In this document: positions 11,229 through 24,249 of the stretch, piece by piece | How positions within the stretch are numbered: the first letter of the stretch is position 1 | Layout: every line of letters begins with the position of its first letter | Assembly (NCBI GenBank): GCA_003667245.1 | Contig: RCNN01000093.1 | Coordinates: forward strand, 20,881-84,880 | DNA: 64,000 nucleotides | Reading direction: 5' to 3' | From: Heterostelium multicystogenum | Taxonomy: Eukaryota; Evosea; Eumycetozoa; Acytosteliales; Acytosteliaceae | Notes under the pieces: model-generated | Database searches by the model: none | Told to the model about the DNA's origin: nothing | What the model saw: only the letters and a program-made list of their open reading frames with translations | Made by a program: the position numbers and the translations under genes

Positions 11229-12560
11229 ATGAGTGAAGTTGCAACTAAAACGCAAGAAGCTGCTCCAGTTGCTGCTGCTTCTGCTACTTCTGTCGATAAT
11301 AGCGGTGTGCTCGAGGCTGAGCTCAAGTATCCTTTGTTCTGCTGCGCAAGTGGTGGTAAATCAAAGCTGGTTGCTGTTGGTGGTGGAGGTGGAAAGTCAA
11401 AAACAGGTGTGCCCAATGGCATTGCAGTATACAAGTGGTGCGACGATGGCATCAAGGTCGAACCTTATGGCGAGTACAAGACAGATAACTGTGTTACAAA
11501 CATCGACATTCACCCAAAGAAAGACATCATTGCCTTCATCAAGGACCAGCAAATGTACTATTCTCGAAGCGAAATCATCAAACTTTAATGTACTCTTCGA
11601 ATTTGATTTGGTACCGGAGGATAAACAACCGAAAAACGATAGCAACGGTAGCAATGGAAAGAGCAAAAAGAAACAAGATAAGAATGCAAGTGAAAACTCT
11701 AAGGATGAGGCTGTCAAGACAGCTGACGATCCAGATGATGACAGCGCAGGAAAGAAGAAACCTCTCAAATTTGAACAGTATAATCTGAAGTTCAGTCCGT
11801 CTGGAGACAGATTGATCACATCGGGTGGAGACGGTGTCGTCAGAATTTGGGACACTACCAACTACAGGTTGGTCAACGAGTACAACCACTGCCACAGTGA
11901 CGAGATAAACTCTATCGACACCAACCACGCCAACACACACATGGTCACCAGCTCTAAGGACAGAACCTGCAAGATCTGGAATCTGCTGTCTGGACGTCTG
12001 GAACACACTCTCAAATTCAGTAATGAAGGAAAGGATCTCGAGTTTCGTGGATGCAGATTCCTCTCTGGCGGACTCGAGGTTGTCACCATCCAATTCCGAC
12101 CAAACACCAAGAAAGTCAAGGGATGCACCTACGTTAGCAGATGGAATACATCCACCGGAAAGATGGAACACAGCAGACAGATACACACAATTCACAACAC
12201 CTGTGCTGAAATCAGCAAAGACGGACAATCACTGGCCGTTGGTACTTCCGACAGTCTCGTGACTGTAGTCGATACCATTGGATTCAAGCGAATCGACCGT
12301 TGGGAGCCACACGATTTTGTCATTACTGGACTTGCATACTCGCCAAAACAACAAAGCCGTCTTTTCAGCATCTGCCAACTACTCTGTAAAATCACATCAA
12401 ATTGGTACCGGAACCAAAGGTAATTATCGTTTTAAAACATATCAACTATCATAACTAACATTCAATCAACAATGCAATAGAATTAGATTATAAACTTGTA
12501 TTTTTATTGGCTTTATTAATAGTAATTGTATCAATAATTTATAACTACTTAACTCAATAA
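11229..12560 (+). CDS. preb: SEC12/PREB, Sar1 guanine nucleotide exchange factor (frameshifts)
   Basis: Sec12/PREB is an ER membrane WD40 protein that loads Sar1 with GTP and so starts COPII coat assembly. Visible marks are the N-terminal blade YPLFCCASGGKSKLVAVGGG followed by KTGVPNGIAVYKW, the WD repeats ITSGGDGVVRIWDT and MVTSSKDRTCKIWNLLSGRL, the PREB-type RWEPHDFVITGLAYSP, and a lysine-rich insert (about 11650-11770). The last exon (12481-12560) after an intron at 12420-12480 encodes a single C-terminal membrane helix (VFLLALLIVIVSIIYNY) and TAA, as expected for a tail-anchored Sec12 with cytosolic propeller. Two shifts are required: near 11545, and in an AAAACAACAAA run near 12348. The rest of the frame is well conserved, so error is the likeliest cause. 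Confidence 0.85.
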
Positions 12561-15500
12561 GAAATAAGCATAATAAATTAACAAACGCAATTAACAACTC
12601 TAACAACTTTGACTACACCGCCACATACATACAATTCCCAATAGCAACAATATCAGATAGATAGTATTTAGATAACTTTTATTATAATATCTATCTATCT
12701 TTCTATCTATCTATCAAACAATTATTTCCTATTTCCTTCTTACTTTCTTTCTTTTAAAAGAAAGTAATTAAAGTCTCATTTCAAAGTAATCCATTCATTT
12801 CATTTCAAATAATCATATTGGGATCATAGAATGATTAGTCAATTAATTGATAGAGTGATAGATAGATATCAAAAATGTAATAGATTGGAATTCCCAAGTT
12901 TAAGAAATGATAACTATAGTTATCATCAATTTTTGAATATATGATTCTATCTAGTAATGACTGACAGAATCACAAGTAAGTCACTTTGCCCAAACTCACA
13001 AATTGTCATAGCAATATCTAACAATGACAAATAACAACAACAAACAACAATAACTTGATCTTTTTTTAATGATTAAGTAATATATAATCACTTTTATATA
13101 ATTACTCAATCCATTTTATTGATACCATGGTTAAGGTTAATGAAAGGAACAAGTTGATTAATGGTCAATCAACAACAATAGCAATACTGTTTATTTCCAT
13201 AAAAAAGTAGGTGTATAAGATCATGACTATTCTGTCGATATTAATGCTTTAAATCAATTATAAATATCGATAGATGTGGTAGTGGTATTTGTGGGGAATG
13301 ACCAGATAGTAGTAGCAAGTAGTAGTGGGAATGGTTTGATTTAACTATTACCCACTCAAAAACAGTAATCAATCTATCAATCATCAAAACAAAATGGTAT
13401 TATACAACCATACCAAAATTCAAATCCAAACCAAACAAATATATATTATTTAATCATCTACTATATCTTATCTATTTTCAGCAATAAATTAATACTTTAT
13501 GATTATAATAATCACCCACTATTTTAATGGACCATTAAATCATGGTGATGTATACTTTTAGATTTCTTAATACAACACAACACAACCACAACCATAAACA
13601 ACCATAGATTTACCAGAAACAACCAACAACAACTCAACACCACATACAGCACTAATACCACTATAACAACAGCAATAGTGACAGCAACATACCAACAAGT
13701 GCTACAGCAGTCAACACAACTAATTTTACCAAACCAAACACTTTAACTACATTCCTGCTTCCTATCCTTTGTTCTTTCTAACTATAACTATAACAAACTA
13801 TTTCCATACGTATATACCACCAAATATTTAAATCTAAAAACCAACACGACCAACCTTAACCCATACCTCTGTGTATGACTACCTACTACTCCTATTGCTA
13901 CAATTGAATGAAATGTGTTGATCAATTTCTATTCCATCCAAATCAAATCACATGCATACCTAACTAATTATAATATTTATATACTATTTGAATCAAATTA
14001 TTAATAATATATCATAAAATATTTAAAATAATCACTACTACTATTGTAGTAGCTTTTTTGTAAGGTAATATTTATTATAATTAATAATACAATAGCAAAT
14101 AGCAACAACTATTATACAACTACACTATTTTAACAATAACAACAACAACTATATCAAATAATAAATAATAATAATATAATCAACAATTATAATATTATAT
14201 TATTATTGTATACTATGTTTTATAATTAATATTATATTTGTTTTAAATTGGAAGAAATAATAATATTAGAGTTTAGTTTAATTGTTTATTTATTTGAAAA
14301 AGAATAATATAGAATTTACAATCCAATCAATCAAAAAATCAAATCAATTAATCCAGTAAGTCAATCAACTTCATCAATCAATTATAGTAATAATAGAGAG
14401 GTAGCAGATTATTTGGTTTAGGAAAAGATTAGATTTCTTTAGAAAAGGTCAAATTTGGGTCATTTTCCACTTGACTTCGCCTGCAAAGAAAACATAGAAC
14501 CACTAGGATTTTTGGATTTTGATCAAAAGGTAAGTTTGAGGATTGGAAAGTAGTGTTGTTTCAAAAGAGGACAAAAAACCAACAAAATACACCACCAAAT
14601 TTAAGATTTACAAAAACATTCTGAGGACATCCATCTTCACACATTTTATCTATCCATCCTTATATACCCAGTTTTGTTGTTTATGTTGGTTTTATTTTTT
14701 TTCTCTAATATCTAGATATTTATTTTTCAAAAAGTTTGTAGTGGAATTATGTGCATCAAAACATCATGGAAGTGTAAGTGTTTGAAAAACCGAGAATTCT
14801 TTCATTTTGTTAAAGTTGTTTGCTTTGCAGGCAAAGTTAGTAACACCAAATACAAAAAGTTTGTTCATTTTTTTTTTTTGATTTGCTTAATTCCAATTTT
14901 TTGATCAATTGCAAAATCGAAAACCTCATGTTGAATTCATGTGGGTCATCAACACCCACTCAATCTTCTTTGGTTGTAAATCCCCACATTTTTATTTTCT
15001 AAAAAAACTAGCAAAGCAGTGCAAATTTGATCAAAAAAACTAATTTCTTAAAAGCAAAAATTCACACACAACCGAAACAAAACACAACCACACTCATAGA
15101 TATCTAATATTAATACCAAACAAGGCAGTGATTCCTCAATTTGGGTGTGTATGATTTAATAAATACTGTGGTGGTCGATGTGATTACAGTGATGGAGAAT
15201 AATAATAAAAATGAAGTATTTGCAATGTAATGTGTGGGTACTTTAGGTTAGGGATTTGACAGTGACTTTGTTTTGCTAGCTTTTAGTGATCAAAATCATA
15301 GAACCCAAGACTCCAACTATTGGGCAAACCATGCCTATTAAATATAATTTTCGTTTTCAAACTAAAAAAAATTACACAAACTTTTTGCAAATCATTAGTT
15401 TATATCTTTATCACGATTTAACTGTGACATCCTCCAGACTGGCACAAGCCATATTTTCAACGTCAGTTGCTTTGTAGTTTGTAGTTGCTCTGATTCTGTG

Positions 15501-16454
15501 TGTGTGTCTTTGTTACACCTATTTTAGATAATCAATCACATACAATATACAAAGAATATCAAGCAATATTATTGTTTCAATGAATTCATTCATAGTTTAG
15601 AAAGTCATATTAATAATAATAATAATAACTTGTTATTGTATTATATTATAGTTAGTAATTAGTTATAGTAATAGTAATAATAATAATAATGTATAGTAAT
15701 CAAATTAAAAAACAGTTATTCACAATTAATTAATAGATAGGAGTTATAACTTACTTTAAAAGTTCAAGTTCAAGTTCAAGATAAAGATAACGATAAAGAT
15801 CATCATAATCAACAACAATACAAACAACAAAACGATACAATATCAATCTATTAATCTTTCTATCTATCATTTATCAGTCTATCAATCTTCAATCAATCTA
15901 AACTAAAACAAAACTTAACTTATTAATACAATCATCAAACGATCGTTCACCCAAATCGATCCGAATCAAAACACACACACACACACAAATTCAAAACACA
16001 GGCTCAGCGATCAAAACAATCAAATCAAGAACACACAATAAAACAAACAAACAAATAAGCAATACAATTGAAACAATCCACAAAGCACCTGCATACACTA
16101 TACACAGGCAGGCAACTTCTCCATCTACTCTATTTTAAAAAGCATTTTTATCCTTAAAATTTAAAACAATTTTGTTTTATGCATTGCATTCAGCAACTTT
16201 TGCACCAATCAATCAATCAATCTTTAATTTTATTAAAACACCTTCCTTTTTTATTCTGTTCTATCCTATATTTATTTATTTATTTATTTAAATAAAGTAA
16301 TTAATTGCTACTAGATTAGATCTATTACAAAACTAATAATCAATCACAACAGTGAACCAAACAATCAATCATAATTATTAGTCGTGGAAATAATTATATA
16401 AGTTATATTTTTGACAGACAAGAGCCTTTTATATATATCTCATACATACAGAAA
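12561..16454. other. 3.9-kb AT-rich stretch without convincing genes
   Basis: No frame here looks like protein. It holds simple repeats such as TCTA/TATC runs near 12690-12720 and 15850-15900, TAA runs near 15610 and 15680, and a CA run near 15970-15986, plus an imperfect inverted repeat at 14474-14837. A good splice-donor-like GTAAGTTTG lies at about 14530. The 80-residue frame at 14543-14785 and the 63-residue frame at 15286-15477 lack codon bias and domain features. This is long for a compact dictyostelid genome; a 5' untranslated exon and intron of the Roco gene, an ncRNA or a dead mobile element are possible. Confidence 0.5.
14474..14837. repeat. Imperfect 21-bp inverted repeat, about 320 bp apart
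   Basis: Bases 14474-14494 (ACTTCGCCTGCAAAGAAAACA) and the reverse complement of 14817-14837 match at 19 of 21 positions, with a perfect GCCTGCAAAG/CTTTGCAGGC core. The arrangement resembles terminal inverted repeats of a small non-autonomous element, but no target-site duplication was seen. Confidence 0.35.
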
Positions 16455-19400
16455 ATGATGATATCAAACGAACAAGTAAGTTTGTTTATTTTTGAGTTGG
16501 CGTTGGAATCGCTAATAATATTAATTTTCACACAAAGTTTTGAGAAGCTCAAATTGGATATTCAATCAGATAAAGGTGTTGAGGTGAAGGACAGAAGGAT
16601 ACATGCTTAAGACATATGAAAGTTGCTTCGTAGGTTATGAAGCTGTCGATTGGATATTCTCATATGTATCTGGTATGAAGACACGTGACGATGCTAATAA
16701 ATATATGTCAAAAAACTATTAGAAACTGTAGGTTGATCAATGAATAAAAGTAGATAATGAACGAATGAATGAGTGATGATCAAAATTGCATATCTTAGCT
16801 TAATGCATTGCCACCATCACGATTTATTCTTGAACAAATCTGCTGATGGATTTTTGAACAAAAATAAAATTACTAACCACCCCACACACCTTCATGACAG
16901 GGCTTAATTGAGGATGTCTGTTTGCCTGAAAACAATAGTAGTGGCCCTGGTGACGATCAGAAATTGATTTTTAAAGATGATTATTTATTTTTATAGTTTT
17001 GTAAACAAGTCTCACTTCGCCGCGATTGGTGGTATTGGAAGCTTGCTAGCACCGGCTTGCTTCTGATCCGTTGTCATCGGAAACTTCTACACCAAACACA
17101 CCTAGTTCGCCACTGGCCATGGCATCGTTTATTCCACCGCCTTCAGCAGAGCTGGTCAATGCAGCTGCTGCAACCTCTCCAAATAACGCGACTACCAACA
17201 CATCACAATCCACCACAGCTAGTAGTAATATTGAATTGCCACCACCAGCCACCCGTGCACGTTTCGCGCACCACACATAATATTGCTGACTCAAATTCAC
17301 ATTCACCATCCATCTATGTGAATAATAACGACAAACTTTCTAAACGTGATTTCTCACTCTTAAAAGATGAGGTAAGTTGGCTCACCATCCTATAAGTCTA
17401 TTCCTTTTGGAATATCGATGGAAACTAACAGGTACTTATTCCTGGAATCAGCTATTCCAATTAGGATTAGATTTAATGCATAGCGAAAAAAGGTATAAAA
17501 TTACAAAAGAAGAAAAAGAATTTCCTGGGCTCCGCAATCAATTGTTTTTCTGGTCACAATTGATTGACTGGCTAATGACAAGATTGGACATAAGCAGACG
17601 AGAAGCTACAAAAGTTGGACAGCGTCTTCTAAATTTAAAATATATTTTTTTGAAATTGGATTGAATCCAGTGAGTCAATCGACTACGACATCTTCAACTT
17701 CGCTTCCAGTAGCAAACCAATTAACACAACCAGCACAATCGACTCCAACCAGTTTAACCAAACAAAAGTGAGAATCCAACAAAATTACCAACTTCGACAT
17801 CGTCCGACACCATCAACCTCAATGCAAACAGCAGCAACAATACAAGTAGTAAAGATAACAATGTTTAAGATATTGGAAGATAGTTTAGATGTATATTATG
17901 AGTTCCTAACCAAGCCGGAAGCAATAATTTCACACGTGGCGATGAAGAAGCAGAATGAGTTGCATTTGGCGCACAAGTCAATGACCTCCATTCCTCTCAC
18001 AATTATTAATACACTAAATTATTTAAAGGTAAGACAGCTTAGTATCATCCACTGAAAGCTGGGCTCTAACTAACTGAAATGAAATCTATAGATTCTGGAT
18101 TTATCATACAACTCAATGGTGGAGCATATTAGTTTGGAATCAGTGGCCACTTTGTACAATTTGGAGTCACTGAATCTGTCACATAACTCTTTGTCAATGT
18201 TGCCCAGCAGTTTCAACAAGCTGGAGCATCTGGTCAAACTAAATCTGAATAATAATGCCTTTCTGGCGATTCCACCAGTTGTTTTCCAGTTGGGTGCACT
18301 CGAAAAATTCTATGCTGCATCCAATGCTATCACTAACATTCCAGAGCAGATTGGCGCTCTAAAGTCACTAGTGCACCTAGATTTGAAAACAACAAGCTGG
18401 TCAAGTTGCCAAAGGAGTTGGGTTTGTTGCCAAAGCTGAGATCTATCGATGTCTCTGGCTACAATCGCATTGTTGAGCTACCTGCCTTCTTTTGCGTCAA
18501 TCGAATCACTCCAATCACTTTCATTCCCCGACTCCGTCAAAGTGCCACCCAAAGTCGGTGACCTCCAAGGATTCTCATCGATCATGGGATACCTGCGTGA
18601 CGTCATCGATGGTAGTGTCGCACTTCCACACCTCAAGCTAATTGTACTTGGAAATGAAAAGACCGGTAAGACTTCGCTTATTCGTTCCCTCACCAAATCG
18701 CATACCAAAACCCTCTCCAAGAGCAGCTCTGCCAGCAGCAGTGCAGCCAATCGTCGTATGAGTGGAACGATTATGCCTGGTGCAACCGACATTGTCACTC
18801 CCCACCAAGACCCAATTGAATACACAGAGTGGAAACTGGATCTTCCACACAATTATAATAGCAGCAACAATAGCAATACCCATTCAACTGTACATACTCC
18901 ATCCTTGTCAAGCGACAATTTATTATCATCACCCAAATCAACGAGAAAATTGACTCTTTCCCTGTCCAGCAGCGGAGGTAGCAGCGGAAACAGCAGCAGC
19001 GGCGGAAACAATCAAGATAAAAAGAAATCAATCAAGCTGCTAGCAATGGACTTCAAGTTTAATAGTCCAGACATCTATCACAACACACACCAGTTCTTTT
19101 TGTCAGAGCGTGCCTTCTACTTGATTACCTTTGATATTAACAAGGACCCACTCACTAGTGGCATCGACTTTTGGGTCAATAGTATCAAGATAAAGGCACC
19201 AACTGCACCTATCTATATTGTAGCTACACATTTGGACGCGATTCACCATTCATCTGGCGGCGATGTAATCATGAAGGCACTCCACAATGTTGAGGCTTTC
19301 CTGAATGCCCGTTACCTCGAAGTGACAGGAGTCATTGGTGTTAGTTGTCACACTCAAAGAAATATCGATCTCCTCAAGCAAGAGATTCTCACTACACTTA

Positions 19401-21891
19401 TTCAGCAGCAGACTTGGATCAATGAGATGATTCCACTCACCTATGCCAGCCTCGAGACATCATTGCTCGAAGAAGCAAAGAAGCGCATGCCTCCCATTGT
19501 TTCATGGGCCGAGTATTCTCACATTGCCAAGCTCGTCAATATTACTTCGCAAGAGAAGCTGGTCAGAGCCACTCAGACACTTCATCGATGGGGTTCAATC
19601 ATGTGGTTCGACGACGAGAAGTCCAGTCTCAAGGACATCGTTATCCTTAATCCACAATGGCTCAGCGACTGCTTTGCTGCACTCGTCATGGCCAAACACT
19701 CCTACATCTCATCGGACTCCATTTTAAATCTCAAGAAGCTTCGATTGATTTGGAAGCCACCAGTTGTTCCTGAGGAAATTCACATCACGCTCATCAAAAT
19801 TCTAGAGCGTCTACAGGTGCTCTATTCGCTCAAAGATCAGAATCAAAATCAAATAGAGTCTCAGCCCTCGTCACTTTCAACTGAAAATAGAACTGTTTCA
19901 GCACCAATTGTTTCTGTCACCCCAATAGAGTCTGCTTCACCATCCATTATTTCTTCGTCTGCGACCTCCTCATTCCTTTTGTCGACCATTCCAGAAAACA
20001 CAGGTAACAACAACGCGTTGAGTGCGCCTACCAACAATACAATTGGACACGCATCCCCAACACAATTGAGAAATTCATTGAAGCTCCTCAAACCTACACT
20101 CACTCCCTTTAAGAATTCAACCAAAGAAAAAGAGAACTTGAACAACTTTATCAGAGTGACAAAGATCATCTTGCCGTGCTTGCTCCCATACCAGAAGCCA
20201 TCGCATCTTGCCAGCTTGTTTGATACCTGGTCGGGTGTTGATGAGTTGCAAATAGGAAGATACTACCAGTTTGCCAATGCACCCAAGAGTTGTTTTGAGA
20301 GACTGATGGTCAGATTCCTCTATTTGATGGAGCCAATTGTCTATTGGAGAACGGGTATCCTTTTTAGAAAACCACAGAACCTCAAAGACTCGGTCAAGAC
20401 CAACATGTCATCGTGTGGAACATTAGTGGAGTTCGATACTAGAAGTCAGCAGCTTCAACTCAGAGTCAGAGGACACGACTTTGACTCTGTCGCCAAGTTG
20501 TTCCAGATTGTTTTAGAGAACATCGATACACTCATCAAAGACCAAGGATTCAGCTCAAGTCAAGTGTTTATCCCCTGCGCATGTACAGTCAAATGCAGAG
20601 ATAACCCACATTTGTATCCAATTGAATCCGTTGAGTCCTCTTTTGATAAGGGTGAGGCTTATATCCAATGTCCAGCAACCAACAAGCTGATGTGCATTGA
20701 AAAGATTGCACCTGATATTACGCTCTCGTCGGTTCCATCTTCGACCAAAATTTCTTTCGATGAAATACGATCGATGGAGCAGATTGGAGTGGGTGCATCT
20801 GCCAAGGTGTTTAAGGGATACTACCACGACCAACTTGTTGCAATTAAACAACTGAATCTCGAGCGTTTAGACGTAGGTAGTGAGCTGCCTCCAATGATCA
20901 ATGGAGCAACCTCGATCAGCTGCAGCAGTGGCGGAAGTAACTTTTCATCTGGTTCGTCAACACCTCAGAACTACAATGGATTCCAAAGACAATCATCAAA
21001 CAGCTCGCTCTCCTCTACATCATCTGACGAATCACTATTTATCCAACCATCGAAGCTTTCTGCAATCAATGAATTCAGAAGAGAAGTTTGGCTAATGAGT
21101 GATCTCTCCCACCCAAATATTGTCGTAATGAAAGGATTCTGTTTTGATCCCTATTCAATTGTGATGGAATACATGGACCTTGGTAGTTTATCTCACCATC
21201 TCCGTAAGAAGAGAGAATGCAATGAAACATTGCCATGGGACATCATCATGAAGATTGCCAAAGACGTAGCATCTGGAATGTCATTTTTACATAATATTTC
21301 ACCTCCACTGGTCCACAGAGATTTGAAGTCACCAAAGTATGTATCTAATCTCAACTTCGTTTCCTAATTTATCACTAACTAATGTCTATTTGTGTTATTA
21401 GTATTTTACTATCAACTCAAGCAGAAGCACCATATATTGTTGCCAAAGTGTCAGATTTTGGATTGTCAAGAGCAGTGGTACAAGGTTTTGTGTCCAAGGT
21501 AGTTGACAATCCAACATGGTTGGCGCCAGAAGTTCTCAAGGGATTTGAATACAACGAAAAAGGAGATATCTACAGCTTTGGAATGATATTGTGGGAGTTG
21601 TATCATTTAGAATTACCTTTTGAGGAGTACAATATCAAGTTTATGAGTACACTAGAAGATAATATCCTCAATGGATTACGTCCAACCATCAATCCCCAAT
21701 GCAATAAGATGTACGCTTCACTTATTACAAAATGCTGGGTATGTGTTTTATCGAAATGACAATCATCTCATCTCTATTTTACCAATATTAATATTTATCA
21801 ATCAATCATTCTATAGAATGCCGATCCACAATATAGACCATCTTTCCAAAGTATTATCAAGACCCTGGACGACATTGAATCATCTCTTTGA
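16455..21891 (+). CDS. Roco-family protein kinase: DEP-DEP-LRR-Roc-COR-kinase
   Basis: A short first exon (MMISNEQ) ends at 16475 with GTAAGT. Two DEP domains follow in frameshifted pieces (YESCFVGYEAVDWIFSYVSG; then GLRNQLFFWSQLIDWLMTRL), separated by a Ser/Thr/Pro linker. LRRs occupy about 17990-18500 (LESLNLSHNSLSMLP). The Roc GTPase has a P-loop GNEKTGKTS and THLD, but the usual switch II DFAGQ-like motif reads DFKFN. A COR segment with a Ser/Thr insert follows, then a TKL kinase: GVGASAKVFKG, VAIK, HRDLKSPN, DFGLS, LAPE. Introns at 18029-18091, 21337-21401 (between HRDLKSP and NILL) and 21739-21816 are clear; the stop is TGA at 21889. Shifts near 16538, 16610, 16715, 17070, 17275, 18385 and 18470 affect only the N-terminal half. 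Dictyostelid Roco proteins signal in cytokinesis and chemotaxis; I cannot assign which paralogue. Confidence 0.88.
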
Positions 21892-22368
21892 AACCTTGTT
21901 AACATGTTAATAATAAAACTATTTTCCACAAGCAACTGATAGTTTTCGGTCATTGGGAATTGAGCATAGTAGGCAGTTCCTTTTAATGGACTTTTATTGA
22001 GTGAAATATGCCAAGACCATGGTATTTCATTTTATCTTTCCAACTGAGTTTTAAGATTACTAAAGAGTATCGATTTATTTAATAATAATGAAAACAAAGA
22101 ATAGTAGATAAATTTATATAAGACACAAACAAATTTGTTGGGTGGCGAGATGGTCAGAATATTAATTAACATAACTGGAAATACAATTTTGGACCGAAGG
22201 TAAAAAAAGCGAGAGGAGAATATCGAAGGTCAAGTTTAGAAGTACAAGTGGTTTTACAGTTCATAAGAGTATTTCTAATTGTGTACTTGGAGTCTCAAAT
22301 CTTTGATCATCTAGATTTTTGATTTATGATAGCATTAGTGCTTGTACTATTCAATTAACAATAGGTTA
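21892..22368. other. Intergenic region between convergent genes
   Basis: About 480 bp of AT-rich sequence between the Roco stop and the end of the minus-strand coiled-coil gene. Its right part (from about 22281) is included in the segment copied at 23860-24110. No RNA gene is supported. Confidence 0.4.
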
Positions 22369-23242
22369 TTATTTACCTTTGTTTGCTGCTCTTAAATAGC
22401 TTTCCAATTTAATGTTTTCGGATTTCAAATATTTAATTTTCTCTTCATAATCGAAAGTCTGAATATTGGTGGAATCTATTTCAATCTGTTCCTCTTGTGA
22501 ATTGTTACTGTTTCCCACTGTGAGTTGAATTGATTTTTTTGATCAAGGAACCAAGCTGTGACATATCCAATGTTTTTGTTGTGATTGAATAGGGAACAAT
22601 TTCTATTGAAGTGTTATTGTATATAAAGGTATTGTTACATGATTTCAAGTATTGATTCAGTAGAAAGAATATGATTGAGTGATGGTCATTGCCGAATTGT
22701 TTGATGAGTTGCTTGGTACTATAACAATTATTATATTGATGATTGAAAATGGTTTGTTCATTGTCAGAGATGAACGAAGACAATGTTGGTGATGATGAAA
22801 TTGATGTTACCAATTTATTCATCGAGTATAGATCTGTTGTGTCATTGATCATTGTATTTTCATCTTCTTTATTACTATCCTCTTTATCATTCTCATTTTT
22901 GATACCAACACTAAAGATATTGTTGATATTGATGATATTGACGATATGCTTCAATTGTTTGAGGTTGCTCTCAATCTGATCAGCCAAAGTCTGTTTGTTA
23001 TCCGACAGTTTGTTCTTTAATTTTTGTTCTTCAAGAATGAGATTACATATGAAACTCCCCAAAGTGTTGTGATATCTCATCCTCTGTTAATAATATTCTC
23101 TCCATTTCTGAGGAACACGATTTCAATGAACTCCACAATGAAGTGAGTCTATCTTTGATTTCATATGATGGTGGTGGTGGCATAGTGGTAGGTGTATCAT
23201 CTCCAACTATATTATTATTATTAGTGCTACTATCATGCCTCC
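22369..23242 (-). pseudogene. Disrupted coiled-coil protein gene, family not recognised
   Basis: Read on the minus strand, the sequence gives a proline-led segment (TTMPPPPSYEIKDRLTSLWS), a helical region with heptad-like Leu/Ile (LEEQKLKNKLSDNKQTLADQ), a Ser/Asn-rich linker, and a C-terminal coiled coil (YEEKIKYLKSENIKLESYLR) ending at TAA at 22369. Frames change near 23075 and 22520, and no convincing start codon was found. The style is like the coiled-coil stalk that follows B-box zinc fingers in dictyostelid proteins, but no zinc finger is visible here, so the call is only structural. Confidence 0.4.
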
Positions 23243-23399
23243 AATTCCCATACCAATACCTAGTCCATTGTCAACTCTAACTAGAACCTAATAATGTTTC
23301 CACTTTTTTGGTGCGCCATGGAGAAGTATTTCCTCTGGTCTCTTCCCCAGAGAGTGGTGTCTAAGGTCCAGTCTTCTTAATTTTAATAATATATCAAAT

Positions 23400-23740
23400 A
23401 TGTTGTCAAGTTCAATTTTGACACAATCAGAATTCAAAATTTTGAAATAACACAACTTTTTTTTGTTAAATTTTGCATTAACACAACTTTTTTACTTAAA
23501 ATTGGCATTAACACATTTTTGTATTATTAACACAAGTAAAGAGATTTGATTGGTCAACAATATTATTTTTTTACTATTTATAGAAATTTTCAGAATGACC
23601 TGTGTTAGCTTATAAAAATAACACAAGTCAAAAGTTAAAATTTTTCACTGGGACACAATTTTTTTCATTAAAATTTTTCACTGACACAACTTTTTTAATT
23701 AAATTTTTAATTAACACAAATGACTATTTTAACACATGTC
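23400..23740. repeat. Degenerate A/T-rich repeats with AACACAACTTTTTT units
   Basis: The motif AACACAACTTTTTT, often followed by AAAATTTTGCATT or AAAATTTTTCACT, recurs about six to eight times with variable spacing. It looks like a decayed minisatellite. No coding potential. Confidence 0.55.
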
Positions 23741-23859
23741 TACAGGTACTTGGACCGTCAGACAATACCAATATGGCACCCCACAATCATTCTACCAGAA
23801 GTACAATAGTATGGATGTTGGAGGTACTGCAATTTGGGTGTTGACAATTTGCAAGGTTT

Positions 23860-24110
23860 GTGTAATTGGAATGTTCTCAAATCTTTGATTATCTAGATTT
23901 TTTGATTTATGATAACATTAGTGCTTGTACTATTCAATTAACAATAGATTATTATTATTTACCTTTCGTACTGCTCTTAAATAGCCTACCAATTTAATGT
24001 TTTCGGATTTCAATTGTTCGTTTCTTCATGATCGAAAGTCTGAATATCGGAATAGGTTTCAGTCTGCTCCTCTTGAATTATATTGATGATTGAAAATGGT
24101 TTGTTCATTT
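23860..24110. repeat. Partial, internally deleted copy of 22281-22763
   Basis: Bases 23860-24075 match about 22281-22506 (the 3' end of the coiled-coil gene and its flank, sharing CTTGTACTATTCAATTAACA), then jump directly to a match with 22729-22763 (TGATGATTGAAAATGGTTTG). About 220 bp of the parent is missing, so this is a truncated duplicate rather than a gene. Confidence 0.75.
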
Positions 24111-24249
24111 ATATGGTGGCAATGTAGTGAATGGTCTTGTTGTTTTATGTGTATATTTAAATATATCGAGCACATACTGAATTTACTATAGGCGGCTTCT
24201 ATGTTATTGATTGGATGTGATGTCAACCGAACTAAACCTTTCAGTGGTG

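Noticed and set aside
14543..14785. 80-codon frame as a gene
   Set aside because: No domain, biased to Phe/Tyr/Lys from AT-rich DNA, no conserved context.
22140..22200. tRNA-like look of GGTGGCGAGATGGTCAG
   Set aside because: No paired acceptor stem, T-loop or anticodon arm could be built.
23300..23370. Small hairpin CTCTGG..CCAGAG as ncRNA
   Set aside because: Six-base stem only, no known RNA motif or promoter element around it.
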